Source of the DNA: Methylobacterium indicum
GTDB lineage: Bacteria > Pseudomonadota > Alphaproteobacteria > Rhizobiales > Beijerinckiaceae
Assembly (NCBI RefSeq): GCF_001043895.1
Contig: NZ_JTHF01000312.1
Location: 1 to 35,143, forward strand
Direction: 5' to 3'
Length of the DNA stretch: 35,143 nucleotides
The translations under genes were made by a program, and so were the position numbers. Under the pieces are notes generated by a model. That model was not told the DNA's origin. It worked only from the letters and a program-made list of their open reading frames with translations, and did no database searches. Shown in pieces: positions 7,402 through 16,395 of the stretch (position 1 is its first letter; each line of letters begins with the position of its first letter).

Positions 7402-8259
7402 ATGTACGACTGGATCGTCAGCCACAAAATCTCGCTCGGCATCTGGCTCAAGGTCTGCGTCGACTTCCTGAACACGCACGCGCAGCCGTTCTTCGATTTC
7501 GTCTCGACGGTCCTGAGCGCGATGGTGCAGGGACTGACCGACGGGCTCACCGCCGTGCCGCCGCTGCTGCTGATCGGGCTGTTCGCCCTCGGGGCCTACC
7601 TGCTGCACCGCTCGATCGGCCTCGCCCTGTTCATCGTCGCCTCGCTGCTGCTCGTCGTGAATCTCGGCTACTGGGAGGCCACGATCGAGACCCTGTCCCT
7701 GGTGATCTGGTCGACGGCGGTCTGCGTGCTGATCGGCGTGCCGATCGGGATCATGGGGGCGCACCGGCCGATGTTCTACGAGGCGATCCGGCCGCTGCTC
7801 GACCTGATGCAGACGATCCCGACCTTCGTCTACCTGATCCCGACCCTGGTCCTGTTCGGCCTCGGCACGGTGCCGGGCATCATCTCGACGGTGATCTTCG
7901 CGCTGCCGGCGCCGATCCGCCTGACCCAGCTCGGCATCGCCTCGGTGCCCCCGAGCCTGCGCGAGGCGGCCCTCGCCTACGGCGCCACCCGGACGCAAAT
8001 GCTGTTCAAGGTGGAGCTTCCGAGCGCGATGCCGACCATCCTCGCCGGCATCACCCAGTGCATCATGCTGAGCCTGTCGATGGTGGTCATCGCCGCGCTG
8101 GTCGGCGCCGACGGCCTCGGCAAGCCGGTCGTACGGGCCCTCAACACCGTCAACATCGCGATGGGCTTCGAGGCCGGGCTCGCCATCGTGGTCCTCGCCG
8201 TCATCCTCGACCGGGTGTGCAAGCGTCCGGCGCCACGCAAACGGAAGGCTGCCCGATGA
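7402..8259 (+). CDS. choW: Choline ABC transporter, permease
   Basis: A 285-residue inner-membrane protein of the ProW/OpuAB permease family. The start at 7402 (MYDWIVSHKISLG) matches the family N-terminus; about six to seven hydrophobic segments follow, the first near LLLIGLFALGAYLLH and LALFIVASLLLVV. The cytoplasmic coupling loop is visible as EAALAYGATRTQMLFKVELP (E-A-x(3)-G-x(7)-K-V-x-LP). It should form the homodimeric channel through which ChoV-powered choline import occurs. It lies 96 GC-rich bases after choX, a common arrangement that lets the binding protein be made in excess, and its last bases overlap choV. Confidence 0.93.
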   Translation: MYDWIVSHKISLGIWLKVCVDFLNTHAQPFFDFVSTVLSAMVQGLTDGLTAVPPLLLIGLFALGAYLLHRSIGLALFIVASLLLVVNLGYWEATIETLSLVIWSTAVCVLIGVPIGIMGAHRPMFYEAIRPLLDLMQTIPTFVYLIPTLVLFGLGTVPGIISTVIFALPAPIRLTQLGIASVPPSLREAALAYGATRTQMLFKVELPSAMPTILAGITQCIMLSLSMVVIAALVGADGLGKPVVRALNTVNIAMGFEAGLAIVVLAVILDRVCKRPAPRKRKAAR

Positions 8260-9518
8260 CCGTTGTCGACCAGGACATGCGCACCCTCTCGGCCGCCGCC
8301 GTCCCGGCGGCGGCCCCCACCGGCGCCGCGCCGCAGGACGTCGCGCGGGAGAGCGCCGTCGCGCTGCGCGACGTCGACATCGCCTTCGGGCGCAACGTCA
8401 AGGCCGCGCTCGCGCTCTCCGACGAGGGCAAGTCCCGCGACGAGATCCGCCGGCGCACCGACGTGCTGATGGGCACGTTCAAGGTCAACCTCGACGTGCG
8501 TCCCGGCGAGATCTGCGTCCTGATGGGCCTGTCGGGGTCCGGCAAGTCCACCGTGCTGCGGGCGATCAACGGGCTGAACAAGGTCGCGCGCGGCGCGGTG
8601 CTGGTGCGTCACCGCGGCGAGCCGGTCGACGTCACCCGCTGTCGGAGCGCGACCCTGCGCGACGTGCGGCTCAACACCGTGTCGATGGTCTTCCAGCAAT
8701 TCGGCCTGCTGCCCTGGCGCAGCGTGCGCGACAATGTCGGGTTCGGGCTCGAACTGCGCGGCGTGCCCGCCGCGGAGCGCAACCGCGTCGTCGACGAGAA
8801 GCTCGCGATGGTCGGGCTCGACGCCTGGGCCGACAAGATGGTCCAGGAGCTGTCGGGCGGCATGCAGCAGCGCGTCGGCCTCGCCCGGGCCTTCGCCACC
8901 GACGCCGACATCCTGCTCATGGACGAGCCGTTCTCGGCGCTCGACCCGCTGATCCGCGACAAGCTGCAGGACGACCTCCTGGAGCTGCAGCGCCGGCTCA
9001 ACAAGACCATCGTGTTCGTCAGCCACGACCTGTCGGAGGCCCTGAAGCTCGGCAACCGCATCGCGATCATGGAGGGCGGCCACGTCGTCCAGTACGGCAC
9101 GCCCTCGGACATCGTGCTGCGCCCGGCCAACGCCTACGTGGCCGAGTTCGTCAAGCACATGAACCCCCTCGAGGTGTTCGACAGCGGCTCGGTGATGACG
9201 CCCGCCGCAGCCCTGCGCCGGGACGGCGACGCCGTTCTGCTCGACGGAAGCGGCGAGGTGCGCCTGCGCGTCGATCGGTCCGAGCGCCCGGTCTCGGCCC
9301 AGGTCCGCGGGCGCGAGATGCCCCTCGGCCACGTCGACGGCAGCGGCGCCGGCAATTCGGCCGGCCTCGTGGTCGCCCCCGTGGACCTGCCGCTGCGAGC
9401 CGCGATCGACCTGCGCCTGCGCTCGCCCTACCCGATCGTGTTCGTGGACGATCTCGGGCGCCTGGCCGGCCTGTGCGACCACACCGAGATCTATCGCGGG
9501 CTGCTCCAGCACCCCTGA
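8256..9518 (+). CDS. choV: Choline ABC transporter, ATP-binding protein
   Basis: A 420-residue ATPase of the ProV/OpuAA type that powers choline import with ChoW. Walker A is GLSGSGKST (residues 91-99), the Q-loop QQFGLLPW, the signature LSGGMQQR, Walker B ILLMDEP, and the switch His is in VSHDLSEA. The family's N-terminal extension before Walker A (FGRNVKAALALSDEGKSRDEI) is present. The C-terminal ~130 residues correspond to the regulatory CBS-domain region of ProV, ending in PIVFVDDLGRLAGLCDH, though only one CBS-like half is clear. The start ATG overlaps the choW stop (ATGA), indicating translational coupling. Confidence 0.94.
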   Translation: MTVVDQDMRTLSAAAVPAAAPTGAAPQDVARESAVALRDVDIAFGRNVKAALALSDEGKSRDEIRRRTDVLMGTFKVNLDVRPGEICVLMGLSGSGKSTVLRAINGLNKVARGAVLVRHRGEPVDVTRCRSATLRDVRLNTVSMVFQQFGLLPWRSVRDNVGFGLELRGVPAAERNRVVDEKLAMVGLDAWADKMVQELSGGMQQRVGLARAFATDADILLMDEPFSALDPLIRDKLQDDLLELQRRLNKTIVFVSHDLSEALKLGNRIAIMEGGHVVQYGTPSDIVLRPANAYVAEFVKHMNPLEVFDSGSVMTPAAALRRDGDAVLLDGSGEVRLRVDRSERPVSAQVRGREMPLGHVDGSGAGNSAGLVVAPVDLPLRAAIDLRLRSPYPIVFVDDLGRLAGLCDHTEIYRGLLQHP

Positions 9519-9617
9519 GCGCCGTCCCGCACCGGCGCCGCCCCCGGCGCGGTGCCCCAGCGCGAGCGCGTTTCGGCGCGCCGTCCCGACATCCCACCTC
9601 CGCCGAGGTCGCCCACC

Positions 9618-11087
9618 ATGTCGTCCGTTCCGATCCATCGTCCCTTCATCGCCGGGCGCCCCGCCGCCGAGGCCGGGCGGCGCAGCTTCCGCGCCATCAA
9701 CCCGGCCGACGGCAGCGTGCTGGCCGAGATCGAGCACACGACCCGCGAGGACCTGGAGGCCGCCATCGAGGCCGCGCGGGCCGGCCAGGCGGTCTGGGCC
9801 GCCACCCCGGCGCGCGAGCGCGGCCGGGTGCTGATGCGGGCGGTCGCCCTGTTGCGTGCGCACAACGACGAGATCGCCCAGATCGAGACCCGCGATACCG
9901 GCAAGCCGATCGCCGAGACGCGCAGCGTCGACATCGTCACCGGCGCCGACGTGCTCGAATACTATGCCGGCCTCGCCGCCGCGATCGAGGGGCGCCAGAT
10001 CCCCCTGCGGGAGACCTCCTTCGCCTATACGCGCCGCGAGCCGCTCGGCCTCGTCGCCGGCATCGGCGCCTGGAACTACCCGATCCAGATCGCGCTCTGG
10101 AAGTCGGCACCGGCCCTCGCGGCCGGCAACGCGATGCTGTTCAAGCCGAGCGAGGTGACGTCGCTCACCGCCTTCTCGCTCGCCGAGATCTACGCCGAGG
10201 CCGGCCTGCCGGCGGGCGTGTTCAGCGTCCTGCCGGGCCTGGGCACCGAGATCGGAACCTGGCTCACCGAGCATCCGGCGATCGCCAAGGTGTCGTTCAC
10301 CGGCGGCACCGCCACCGGCTCCAAGGTGATGGCGGGCGCCGCCCGCTCGACCCTCAAGGACGTGACGCTGGAACTCGGCGGCAAGTCGCCGCTCATCGTC
10401 CTCGACGACGCCGACCTCGACCGCGCCGCCGATATCGCGATGGCGGCGAACTTCTTCAGCTCGGGCCAGGTCTGCACCAACGGCACCCGGGTCTTCGTGC
10501 CCGCGCACCTCATGGAGCCTTTCGCCGCGCGGGTGCTGGCGCGCGTGGCGCGCATCCGCATGGGCGACCCGCTCGACGAGGCGACGAATTTCGGGCCGTT
10601 GGCGAGTCACGCCCACCGCGACAAGGTCCTGGGCTTCATCCGCTCGGGCGTCGAGCAGGGCGCCCGGCTCCTCGTCGGCGGCCACGCGCCGGAGGGCGCC
10701 CTCGCGGCCGGCGCCTACGTGGCGCCGACCGTGTTCGCCGAGTGCCGCGACGACATGGAGATCGTGCGCGAGGAGATCTTCGGACCGGTGATGTGCCTGC
10801 TCGCCTACGAGACCGAGGCCGAGGTGCTCGTCCGGGCCAACGCCACCTCGTACGGCCTTGCCGCCGGCGTCGTCACCCGCGACCTCGTCCGCGCCCACCG
10901 GATCGTCCACGGGCTCGAGGCGGGCATCTGCTGGATCAACACCTGGGGCGAGTCGCCCCCCGAGATGCCGGTCGGCGGCAACAAGCAATCGGGCCTCGGC
11001 CGCGAGAACGGCCTCGAATCGCTCGAGCGCTTCACCCGCACGAAGTCGATCCAGGTCGAGCTCGGCGATTTCGCCCCCGTGTTCTGA
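9618..11087 (+). CDS. betB: Betaine aldehyde dehydrogenase
   Basis: A 489-residue NAD(P)+-dependent enzyme that oxidises betaine aldehyde to glycine betaine; family members are about 490 residues. The start at 9618 is supported by a GAGGT site and by the usual N-terminus ([14 protein letters not shown]). Catalytic Glu252 is in LELGGKSP and catalytic Cys286 in GQVCTNGTR, the same numbers as in E. coli BetB. Cofactor motifs are complete: [13 protein letters not shown] and EEIFGPV, with WNYP for the oxyanion Asn. The C-terminal [13 protein letters not shown] segment is present. This intact enzyme is the natural comparison for the dead ALDH domain of the divergent regulator. It lies about 100 bases after choV and 94 before betA. 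Confidence 0.96.
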   Translation: MSSVPIHRPFIAGRPAAEAGRRSFRAINPADGSVLAEIEHTTREDLEAAIEAARAGQAVWAATPARERGRVLMRAVALLRAHNDEIAQIETRDTGKPIAETRSVDIVTGADVLEYYAGLAAAIEGRQIPLRETSFAYTRREPLGLVAGIGAWNYPIQIALWKSAPALAAGNAMLFKPSEVTSLTAFSLAEIYAEAGLPAGVFSVLPGLGTEIGTWLTEHPAIAKVSFTGGTATGSKVMAGAARSTLKDVTLELGGKSPLIVLDDADLDRAADIAMAANFFSSGQVCTNGTRVFVPAHLMEPFAARVLARVARIRMGDPLDEATNFGPLASHAHRDKVLGFIRSGVEQGARLLVGGHAPEGALAAGAYVAPTVFAECRDDMEIVREEIFGPVMCLLAYETEAEVLVRANATSYGLAAGVVTRDLVRAHRIVHGLEAGICWINTWGESPPEMPVGGNKQSGLGRENGLESLERFTRTKSIQVELGDFAPVF

Positions 11088-11181
11088 CGCAGGAACCGAC
11101 ACCGACCCGCCGCTGCGGCGCGGCGTCCCGGTCCCCGCGACCGACCCGCGCCGCCCGTCCCCCGAGACCGGATCCGAGACC

Positions 11182-12876
11182 ATGCCGCAGACAGACGCAC
11201 CCGAGTACGACTTCATCATCGTCGGCGCCGGCTCCGCCGGCAACGTGCTCGCCACGCGGCTCACCGAGGACCGGGACACGACGGTGCTGCTGCTGGAGGC
11301 CGGCGGCCCGGATTACCGACTCGACTTCCGCACCCAGATGCCGGCGGCGCTCGCCTACCCGCTCCAGGGCCGGCGCTACAACTGGGCCTATCTCACCGAT
11401 CCCGAGCCCCACATGAACGGGCGGCGGATGGAATGCGGCCGCGGCAAGGGGCTCGGCGGTTCCTCGCTCATCAACGGCATGTGCTACATCCGCGGCAACG
11501 CCCTCGACTACGACGGCTGGGCCCAGCTGCCGGGCCTCTCGGGCTGGTCCTACGACGAATGCCTGCCGTATTTCCGCAAGGCGGAGAGCCGCGACATCGG
11601 GCCCGACCCCTATCACGGCGGCGACGGTCCCCTGAGCGTGACGACCGCCAAGCCGGGCAGCAACCCGCTCTTCGCCGCCATGGTGGAAGCCGGGGTGCAG
11701 GCCGGCTTCCCGCGCACCCCCGACCTCAACGGCTACCAGCAGGAGGGCTTCGGGCCGATGGACCGGAGCGTGACCCCGAAGGGGCGCCGCTCCAGCACGG
11801 CCCGGGGCTACCTCGACCAGGCGCGGGCGCGCCCGAACCTGACCATCGTCACCGGGGCGCTCACCGACCGGATCCTGTTCGAGGGCCGGCGCGCGAGCGG
11901 CGTCGCCTACCTGAAGGGCGGGCGGCCGGCCGAGGCGCGGGCGCGCCGCGAGGTGCTGGTCTGCTCCGGCGCCATCGCCTCGCCCCAGCTCCTCCAGCGC
12001 TCGGGCGTCGGCCCGGCGGACCTCCTGCGCGGCCTCGACGTGCCGGTGGTGCTCGACCTGCCGGGCGTCGGCGAGAACCTCCAGGACCACCTCGAGATCT
12101 ACGTGCAGTACGAATGCACGAAGCCGGTCTCCCTCGCTCCCGCCCTGCGGCCCTGGAACCAGCCGGCCATCGGCGCGCAGTGGCTGTTTCTCGGCACCGG
12201 GATCGGCGCCAGCAACCAGTTCGAGGCCGGCGGCTTCATTCGCTCGAGCCCGGACTTCGCCTGGCCCAACCTGCAATACCACTTCCTGCCGCTGGCGATC
12301 AGCTACAACGGCAGCAACCCGATCAAGGCGCACGGCTTCCAGGCCCATGTCGGCTCGATGCGCTCGCCGAGCCGCGGCCGCATCCGCCTGACCTCCCGCG
12401 ACCCGCGCCAGCATCCGAGCATCCTGTTCAACTACATGGCGACGGAGCAGGATTGGCGCGAGTTCCGCGACGCGATCCGCCTCACCCGCGAGATCATCGC
12501 CCAGCCGGCACTCGACCCCTATCGCGGCCGCGAGATCAGCCCCGGGCCGGCGCGACGGACCGACGCGGAGCTCGACGCCTTCGTGCGCGAGCACGCCGAG
12601 ACCGCCTACCACCCCTCCTGCTCGTGCAAGATGGGCGAGGACGCGATGGCGGTGGTGGACGGGGAGGGCCGGGTCCACGGCCTCCAGGGCCTGCGGGTCG
12701 TCGACGCCTCGATCATGCCGCTGATCGTGACCGGCAACCTCAATGCGCCGACGATCATGATGGCCGAGAAGATCGCCGACCGGATCCGCGGCCGGGCGCC
12801 GCTGCCGCGCAGCGAGGCGCCCTACTTCGTCGCCGGGGCGGCCCCGGTCCGCAGTCCCCCCGCCCGCGCGGCGTGA
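11182..12876 (+). CDS. betA: Choline dehydrogenase (GMC oxidoreductase)
   Basis: A 564-residue FAD-dependent, membrane-associated enzyme that oxidises choline to betaine aldehyde and passes electrons to the respiratory chain. The FAD motif is [14 protein letters not shown] near the N-terminus; GMC signatures follow ([15 protein letters not shown] and [16 protein letters not shown]). The catalytic His is H477 in the BetA hallmark [10 protein letters not shown], with a second active-site position in [10 protein letters not shown]. Length and motifs match BetA rather than an alcohol dehydrogenase of the family. The ATG at 11182 is preceded only by a weak ribosome site. It is last in the cho-bet run; a hairpin about 20 bases downstream serves the converging gene. 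Confidence 0.95.
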   Translation: MPQTDAPEYDFIIVGAGSAGNVLATRLTEDRDTTVLLLEAGGPDYRLDFRTQMPAALAYPLQGRRYNWAYLTDPEPHMNGRRMECGRGKGLGGSSLINGMCYIRGNALDYDGWAQLPGLSGWSYDECLPYFRKAESRDIGPDPYHGGDGPLSVTTAKPGSNPLFAAMVEAGVQAGFPRTPDLNGYQQEGFGPMDRSVTPKGRRSSTARGYLDQARARPNLTIVTGALTDRILFEGRRASGVAYLKGGRPAEARARREVLVCSGAIASPQLLQRSGVGPADLLRGLDVPVVLDLPGVGENLQDHLEIYVQYECTKPVSLAPALRPWNQPAIGAQWLFLGTGIGASNQFEAGGFIRSSPDFAWPNLQYHFLPLAISYNGSNPIKAHGFQAHVGSMRSPSRGRIRLTSRDPRQHPSILFNYMATEQDWREFRDAIRLTREIIAQPALDPYRGREISPGPARRTDAELDAFVREHAETAYHPSCSCKMGEDAMAVVDGEGRVHGLQGLRVVDASIMPLIVTGNLNAPTIMMAEKIADRIRGRAPLPRSEAPYFVAGAAPVRSPPARAA

Positions 12877-12890
12877 CGGGGAGGCCGAAG

Positions 12891-12916
12891 AAAACCCCGG
12901 GGGGCCGGCCCCCGGG
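12891..12916 (-). terminator. Rho-independent terminator between betA and the converging gene
   Basis: An 8-bp stem CCCGGGGG/CCCCCGGG (12896-12903 and 12909-12916, 5-base loop). Read on the minus strand it is followed by GGTTTTCTTC, so it suits the minus-strand gene ending at 12923. It could also stop betA transcription from the other side. Confidence 0.6.
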
Positions 12917-12922
12917 ACCGGC

Positions 12923-13882
12923 TCAGAACGCGATGGTGTCCACCACCTTGCGGAAGCGCGGCAGCATCGTCTCGCGGTCCTGGGCGCGCACCACGCCGAC
13001 GGCGCGGAAATAGCCGTCGGGCTGGAAGCGGATGGTCTGGGAGACCACCACCGGCGTGCCGGACGGGATATCGACGGCCCGCGCCACGATCTCGTGCCAG
13101 TCGGCGCCGTTCTGGCGGTAGCTCTGCGAGCGCTCGATCGCGAAGTCCTTCATCGTCTGGTTCGAGTACAGCGCGGCCTTCGCGAAGGCGTCGCGCTGGT
13201 CGGTGGACGGAGCCGGCTGCACCGCCTCGGCCAGCACCAGGATCGGCTGGTCGAGGTTGGTCATCTGGTCCTTCGGCCCGACGGTGTAGAGCACCGAATT
13301 GCCGCCGAGCACCCGCACCGGCCGGAAGCCCGCCGTGTCGGTGACCCGGAAGGGCAGGGCCGCGACCTGCTGGTCGATGGTCAGGGCCGGGCGGACCCGC
13401 ACGCTCGTCAGCATGGCGCGCATCGCCTCGTCGCTCTCGGCGCCCGGCAGGGTCTGGCCGATGACGATGCCGGTCACGGTCGGGTCGGCGACGAGGAAGA
13501 CCCATTTGTGCAGGGCCGGCGCGCCCGCGGGCTGCTCGATCGGCTGCTCGCCGGTGACCAGCATTCCCTCGCGCCCGTCGGCGAGCTTGAGCGTCTCGCG
13601 GGTCTTCACCACGAGGCCCTGGCTCTTCAGATTCTCGTCGGTGAAGTTGGTGGCGAGATCCTTGTAGGCCTGCGCCGGCAGCTCGACCACCGAGACCGTG
13701 GCGCCGCCGCTCTGCCGCTCGAAGCCCGTGAAGCGGCGCGACACCACCATCTCCTTCGCCGGCTCGAAGCCGAAGCGCGAGCCGGGCGGATAGACCGGGT
13801 CGGCCGCGAAGGCCCCGGCCGGCAGGCCGATCAGGCCGGTGAGGAGCGCCAGGCTGCGCAGCGACAGGGGACTCGTCGACAT
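12923..13882 (-). CDS. Exported protein of unknown function
   Basis: A 319-residue protein. The start at 13882 (MSTSPLSLRSLALL) yields a signal peptide with cleavage near AFAADP; upstream in-frame sequence is Pro/Arg-rich and non-signal-like. The mature protein begins YPPGSRFGFEPAKEMVVSRRF and appears to contain two similar halves, each with alternating strands and phrases such as RETLKLADGREGMLVTGEQ and LHKWVFLVADPTVTGIVIGQ. Conserved proteins of this appearance occur in Rhizobiales but I cannot assign a function. There is no metal, protease or binding motif I can name. It converges on betA and is followed by a terminator. Confidence 0.7.
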   Translation of the reverse strand: MSTSPLSLRSLALLTGLIGLPAGAFAADPVYPPGSRFGFEPAKEMVVSRRFTGFERQSGGATVSVVELPAQAYKDLATNFTDENLKSQGLVVKTRETLKLADGREGMLVTGEQPIEQPAGAPALHKWVFLVADPTVTGIVIGQTLPGAESDEAMRAMLTSVRVRPALTIDQQVAALPFRVTDTAGFRPVRVLGGNSVLYTVGPKDQMTNLDQPILVLAEAVQPAPSTDQRDAFAKAALYSNQTMKDFAIERSQSYRQNGADWHEIVARAVDIPSGTPVVVSQTIRFQPDGYFRAVGVVRAQDRETMLPRFRKVVDTIAF

Positions 13883-14009
13883 CAGACTCGTCTCTGGGTT
13901 CGCGGGGGCGACCGCCCGGGATCGGGCGGCGCTCGGGAGAGGGCGCGGTCCGGGAGCGGGCCGCACGGGAGGTTCGAGCGCGGATGCCTCTGCCGCGCGC
14001 GCCGCTCTG

Positions 14010-14666
14010 TCAAGCGCGGCGGATCGCCGAGACGCGCCGCAAGGTCAGGTTGAGCCGCCCGCCCGCCGGCACCGAATCGGGGAGGATCGGCCCCGGCGCG
14101 GGAGAGAGAAGGTCGCTGGCGGGGCTCAGGATACGGTCGACGCCGTGGAAGATCAGGCGCGAGGGCCCGCCGATCACCATCGCGTCACCGGAGGCGAGAC
14201 GCACCGAGCGGGTCGGGTCGGAGCGCGCGGTGCCGCCGTAGCGAAACAGGGCCGTCGCGCCGAGCGACAGCGACAGGACGGGGGCGGCGAACTCGGCCTC
14301 GTCCCGGTCCTGGTGCAGCCCCATCCGGGTGCCGGGGGCGTAGAGGTTGACGAGGCAGGCCTCGGGCTCGGCCGGGCAGCCGGCGAGGGCGGCCCAGGCC
14401 CGCAGCACCGCCGCCGGCATCGCCGGCCAGGGCCGTCCGGTCTCCGGGTGTGTCGCCTGGTAGCGGTAGCCCGCCCGGTCGGAAACCCAGCCGAGAGGGC
14501 CGCAATTCGTCATCCTGACCGAGAACGGTTTCCCGGTGCGCGGCATCGTCGGCGTGAAGGCTGGGGCCTCGCGTAAAACCTCCGCCAGTTCCGCGGCGAG
14601 CGCGGCCTGCGCGTCGGCATCCAGGTAGCCCGGGACGTGGATCAGGCCGGGGGCGAGTTCGATCAG
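14010..14666 (-). CDS. alkB: AlkB-type 2-oxoglutarate/Fe(II) DNA dealkylase, apparent CTG start
   Basis: An oxidative DNA demethylase that removes 1-methyladenine/3-methylcytosine lesions. The iron ligands are H118 and D120 (LHQDRDE) and H174 (IFHGVDRI); 2-oxoglutarate ligands are R204 and R210 in RLNLTLR. VRMTNCGPLGW and YRYQATHP match the E. coli AlkB substrate lid. The first ATG (14546) would remove ~40 residues that still align with AlkB (LAPGLIHVPGYLD...EVLREAPAFTP). Upstream of it the frame is open to a stop at 14694-14696 and holds no ATG, GTG or TTG. A CTG at 14664-14666 sits 8 bases after GGAGG, so I place the start there, giving 218 residues, close to E. coli AlkB (216). The gene is divergent from the EamA transporter gene. 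Confidence 0.85.
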   Translation of the reverse strand: MIELAPGLIHVPGYLDADAQAALAAELAEVLREAPAFTPTMPRTGKPFSVRMTNCGPLGWVSDRAGYRYQATHPETGRPWPAMPAAVLRAWAALAGCPAEPEACLVNLYAPGTRMGLHQDRDEAEFAAPVLSLSLGATALFRYGGTARSDPTRSVRLASGDAMVIGGPSRLIFHGVDRILSPASDLLSPAPGPILPDSVPAGGRLNLTLRRVSAIRRA

Positions 14667-14813
14667 GGGATGGTTCCTCCGCTGGGACGAATGTCATAGC
14701 GGGTTTTCGAATCGGCCGGCAGGCCGGCTGTTTCTCGCTGAGCCGGCGGGCCCGGTGTGATAGGACTGTCCCCCGCCTTCCCCTGCGGCATGATCCCGCC
14801 GACGAGTCCGCCC

Positions 14814-15701
14814 ATGACGACCCGCACCGCCACCCTGATCGGTTCCGGCGCCATCCTGCTCTGGTCGCTGCTCGCGCTCTTCACCGCGGCCTCGGGCGCG
14901 GTGCCGCCGTTCCAGCTCGCCGCGATGACCTTCCTGGTCGGCGGGCTCCTCGGCTGTGCCAGCTGGATCGTGCGGCCCTCGGGGCTCGCGGCCCTGCGCC
15001 AGCCGCCCTCGGTGTGGGCCCTCGGGATCGTCGGGCTGTTCGGCTACCACGCGCTCTACTTCGCCGCGCTCCGCCTCGCCCCGCCGGCGGAGGCCGGGCT
15101 CATCAGCTACCTCTGGCCGCTCCTCATCGTTCTGTTTTCCGCGCTCCTGCCGGGGGAGGGCGGCCTGCGCGCGGCCCACCTCGCCGGGGCGCTCCTCGGG
15201 CTTGCCGGCGTGGTGACGCTGTTTCTCGGCCGCGGCTCGCTCTCCTTCGAGGCCGCCGCCCTGCCGGGCTACCTCGCCGCGCTCGCCTGCGCCTTCCTGT
15301 GGTCGGGCTACTCGGTGCTGTCGCGCCGGGTCGGCGCGGTGCCGACCGACGCGGTGGCGGGATTCTGCCTCGCCACCGCGGCCCTGAGCCTGATCTGCCA
15401 CCTCGCTTTCGAGCGCACGGTGTGGCCTGAGGGCGCGGCGCAATGGGTGGCGGTGGCGGCTCTGGGCCTCGGGCCGGTCGGGGCGGCGTTCTACCTCTGG
15501 GACATCGGCGTGAAGCGCGGCGACATCCGCCTCCTCGGCGTCGGCTCCTATGCCGCGCCCGTTCTCTCGACGCTGATCTTGGTCGCGGCCGGCTACGCCC
15601 CGGCGACCTGGTCGCTGGCGCTGGCCTGCGGGCTCATCGTGGCCGGTGCCCTGGTGGCGACCCGGGGCGGTGACGGCCGTGCGGCGCCGCCGGAAGGGTG
15701 A
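14814..15701 (+). CDS. EamA/DMT-family exporter
   Basis: A 295-residue inner-membrane protein with about ten hydrophobic segments in two EamA halves. The start at 14814 (MTTRTATLIGSGAILLWSLLA) fits the family N-terminus; an upstream ATG at 14790 is possible but adds a Pro-rich lead. The fourth-helix phrase GLISYLWPLLIVLFSALLPGE is reminiscent of YddG, the aromatic amino-acid exporter (NYLWPSLTILF), but this is not enough to name a substrate. It probably exports small metabolites or amino acids using the proton gradient. It is divergent from alkB and separate from the minus-strand genes downstream. Confidence 0.8.
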   Translation: MTTRTATLIGSGAILLWSLLALFTAASGAVPPFQLAAMTFLVGGLLGCASWIVRPSGLAALRQPPSVWALGIVGLFGYHALYFAALRLAPPAEAGLISYLWPLLIVLFSALLPGEGGLRAAHLAGALLGLAGVVTLFLGRGSLSFEAAALPGYLAALACAFLWSGYSVLSRRVGAVPTDAVAGFCLATAALSLICHLAFERTVWPEGAAQWVAVAALGLGPVGAAFYLWDIGVKRGDIRLLGVGSYAAPVLSTLILVAAGYAPATWSLALACGLIVAGALVATRGGDGRAAPPEG

Positions 15702-15719
15702 AGGGCTTTGAACGGAGCC

Positions 15720-15914
15720 CTATTCCCGGCCGCAGGAATGGGCTCGCTCGGCTCGGTCGGCGATGTATTCTGGTGCCGACTGATCCGAACAGCGGCTGAT
15801 ATGCAGGTTGAGGGCGTCCAGCACGACGGTGGAGGCGTATCCGGCCGCCACGACGATGGCAGCCATGAGCACAAGCGTGGTCAGCCACTTCCGGCCGCGC
15901 CCTCCGGTCGTCAT
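15720..15914 (-). CDS. Small single-pass membrane protein
   Basis: A 64-residue reading frame with one strong transmembrane segment (LTTLVLMAAIVVAAGYASTVVL, about residues 11-32), a basic N-terminus (GGRGRKW) and a C-terminal tail with two cysteines (ISRCSDQ and HSCGRE), which would lie in the periplasm by the positive-inside rule. A GGAG lies about 10 bases before the ATG. It follows the cupin gene by 38 bases on the same strand. No family is recognised; the hydrophobic segment argues for a real gene. Confidence 0.45.
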   Translation of the reverse strand: MTTGGRGRKWLTTLVLMAAIVVAAGYASTVVLDALNLHISRCSDQSAPEYIADRAERAHSCGRE

Positions 15915-15952
15915 GCGGACAGATCTCCAGCCCAGCTCCCGCAGCTCCGCCG

Positions 15953-16390
15953 CTACCCCCGCGGCATCGGCCGCCAGTCCGGCGGCGCCATCTCGAAACC
16001 CTCGAACCGGAAGCCCGGCGCCACGGTGCAGCTCACCAGGGTCCAGGCACCGAGGCTGGTGGCGGTCTGCCAGTGGCCGGCCGGGACCACGACCTGCGGG
16101 CGGTGGCCCCGGGCGAGGTCGGGGCCGAGATGGCGGGCCTCGGCGTCGTGGCCGTTGGGGCTCGTCGTGATCACCATCGGCGCCCCGGCATGCCACAGCC
16201 AGATCTCGGCCGCGTCGACCCGGTGCCATTCCGAAGTCTCGCCGATGTCGAGAAGGTAGTAGATCGCGGTCGAGACGGAGCGGCCGTCGATCTCGCGCGG
16301 GTCCCGGAAGGTCTCGCGGTAATGCCCGCCCTCCGGGTGGGGCTTGAGGTCGAGGAGGCGCACGACCTCGGCGGCGGTCAAAGTCTGCAT
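15953..16390 (-). CDS. Cupin_5 (DUF985) family protein
   Basis: A 145-residue cupin. Typical residues of PF06172 are present: LKPHPEGGHYRETFRD at the N-terminus, SVSTAIYYLL, then SEWHRVDAAEIWLWHAGAP, and VVPAGHWQTA. The start at 16390 leaves a 5-base gap to gloB; a start at 16414 would overlap the gloB stop and adds nothing conserved. DUF985 proteins resemble sugar epimerase or sugar-binding cupins, but no reaction is established. It is probably co-transcribed with gloB upstream on the same strand. Confidence 0.85.
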   Translation of the reverse strand: MQTLTAAEVVRLLDLKPHPEGGHYRETFRDPREIDGRSVSTAIYYLLDIGETSEWHRVDAAEIWLWHAGAPMVITTSPNGHDAEARHLGPDLARGHRPQVVVPAGHWQTATSLGAWTLVSCTVAPGFRFEGFEMAPPDWRPMPRG

Positions 16391-16395
16391 CGTCG

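Noticed and set aside
6309..9518. A 1069-codon plus-strand frame containing choV as its C-terminal third
   Set aside because: The first two thirds are an out-of-frame reading of choX and choW; only the part from 8256 shows conserved motifs.
7977..11279. A 1100-codon open frame on the minus strand across choW, choV, betB and betA
   Set aside because: It is antisense to well-conserved genes, is rich in Arg/Gly/His/Asp with no domain, and is expected in GC-rich DNA where stop codons are rare on the complementary strand.
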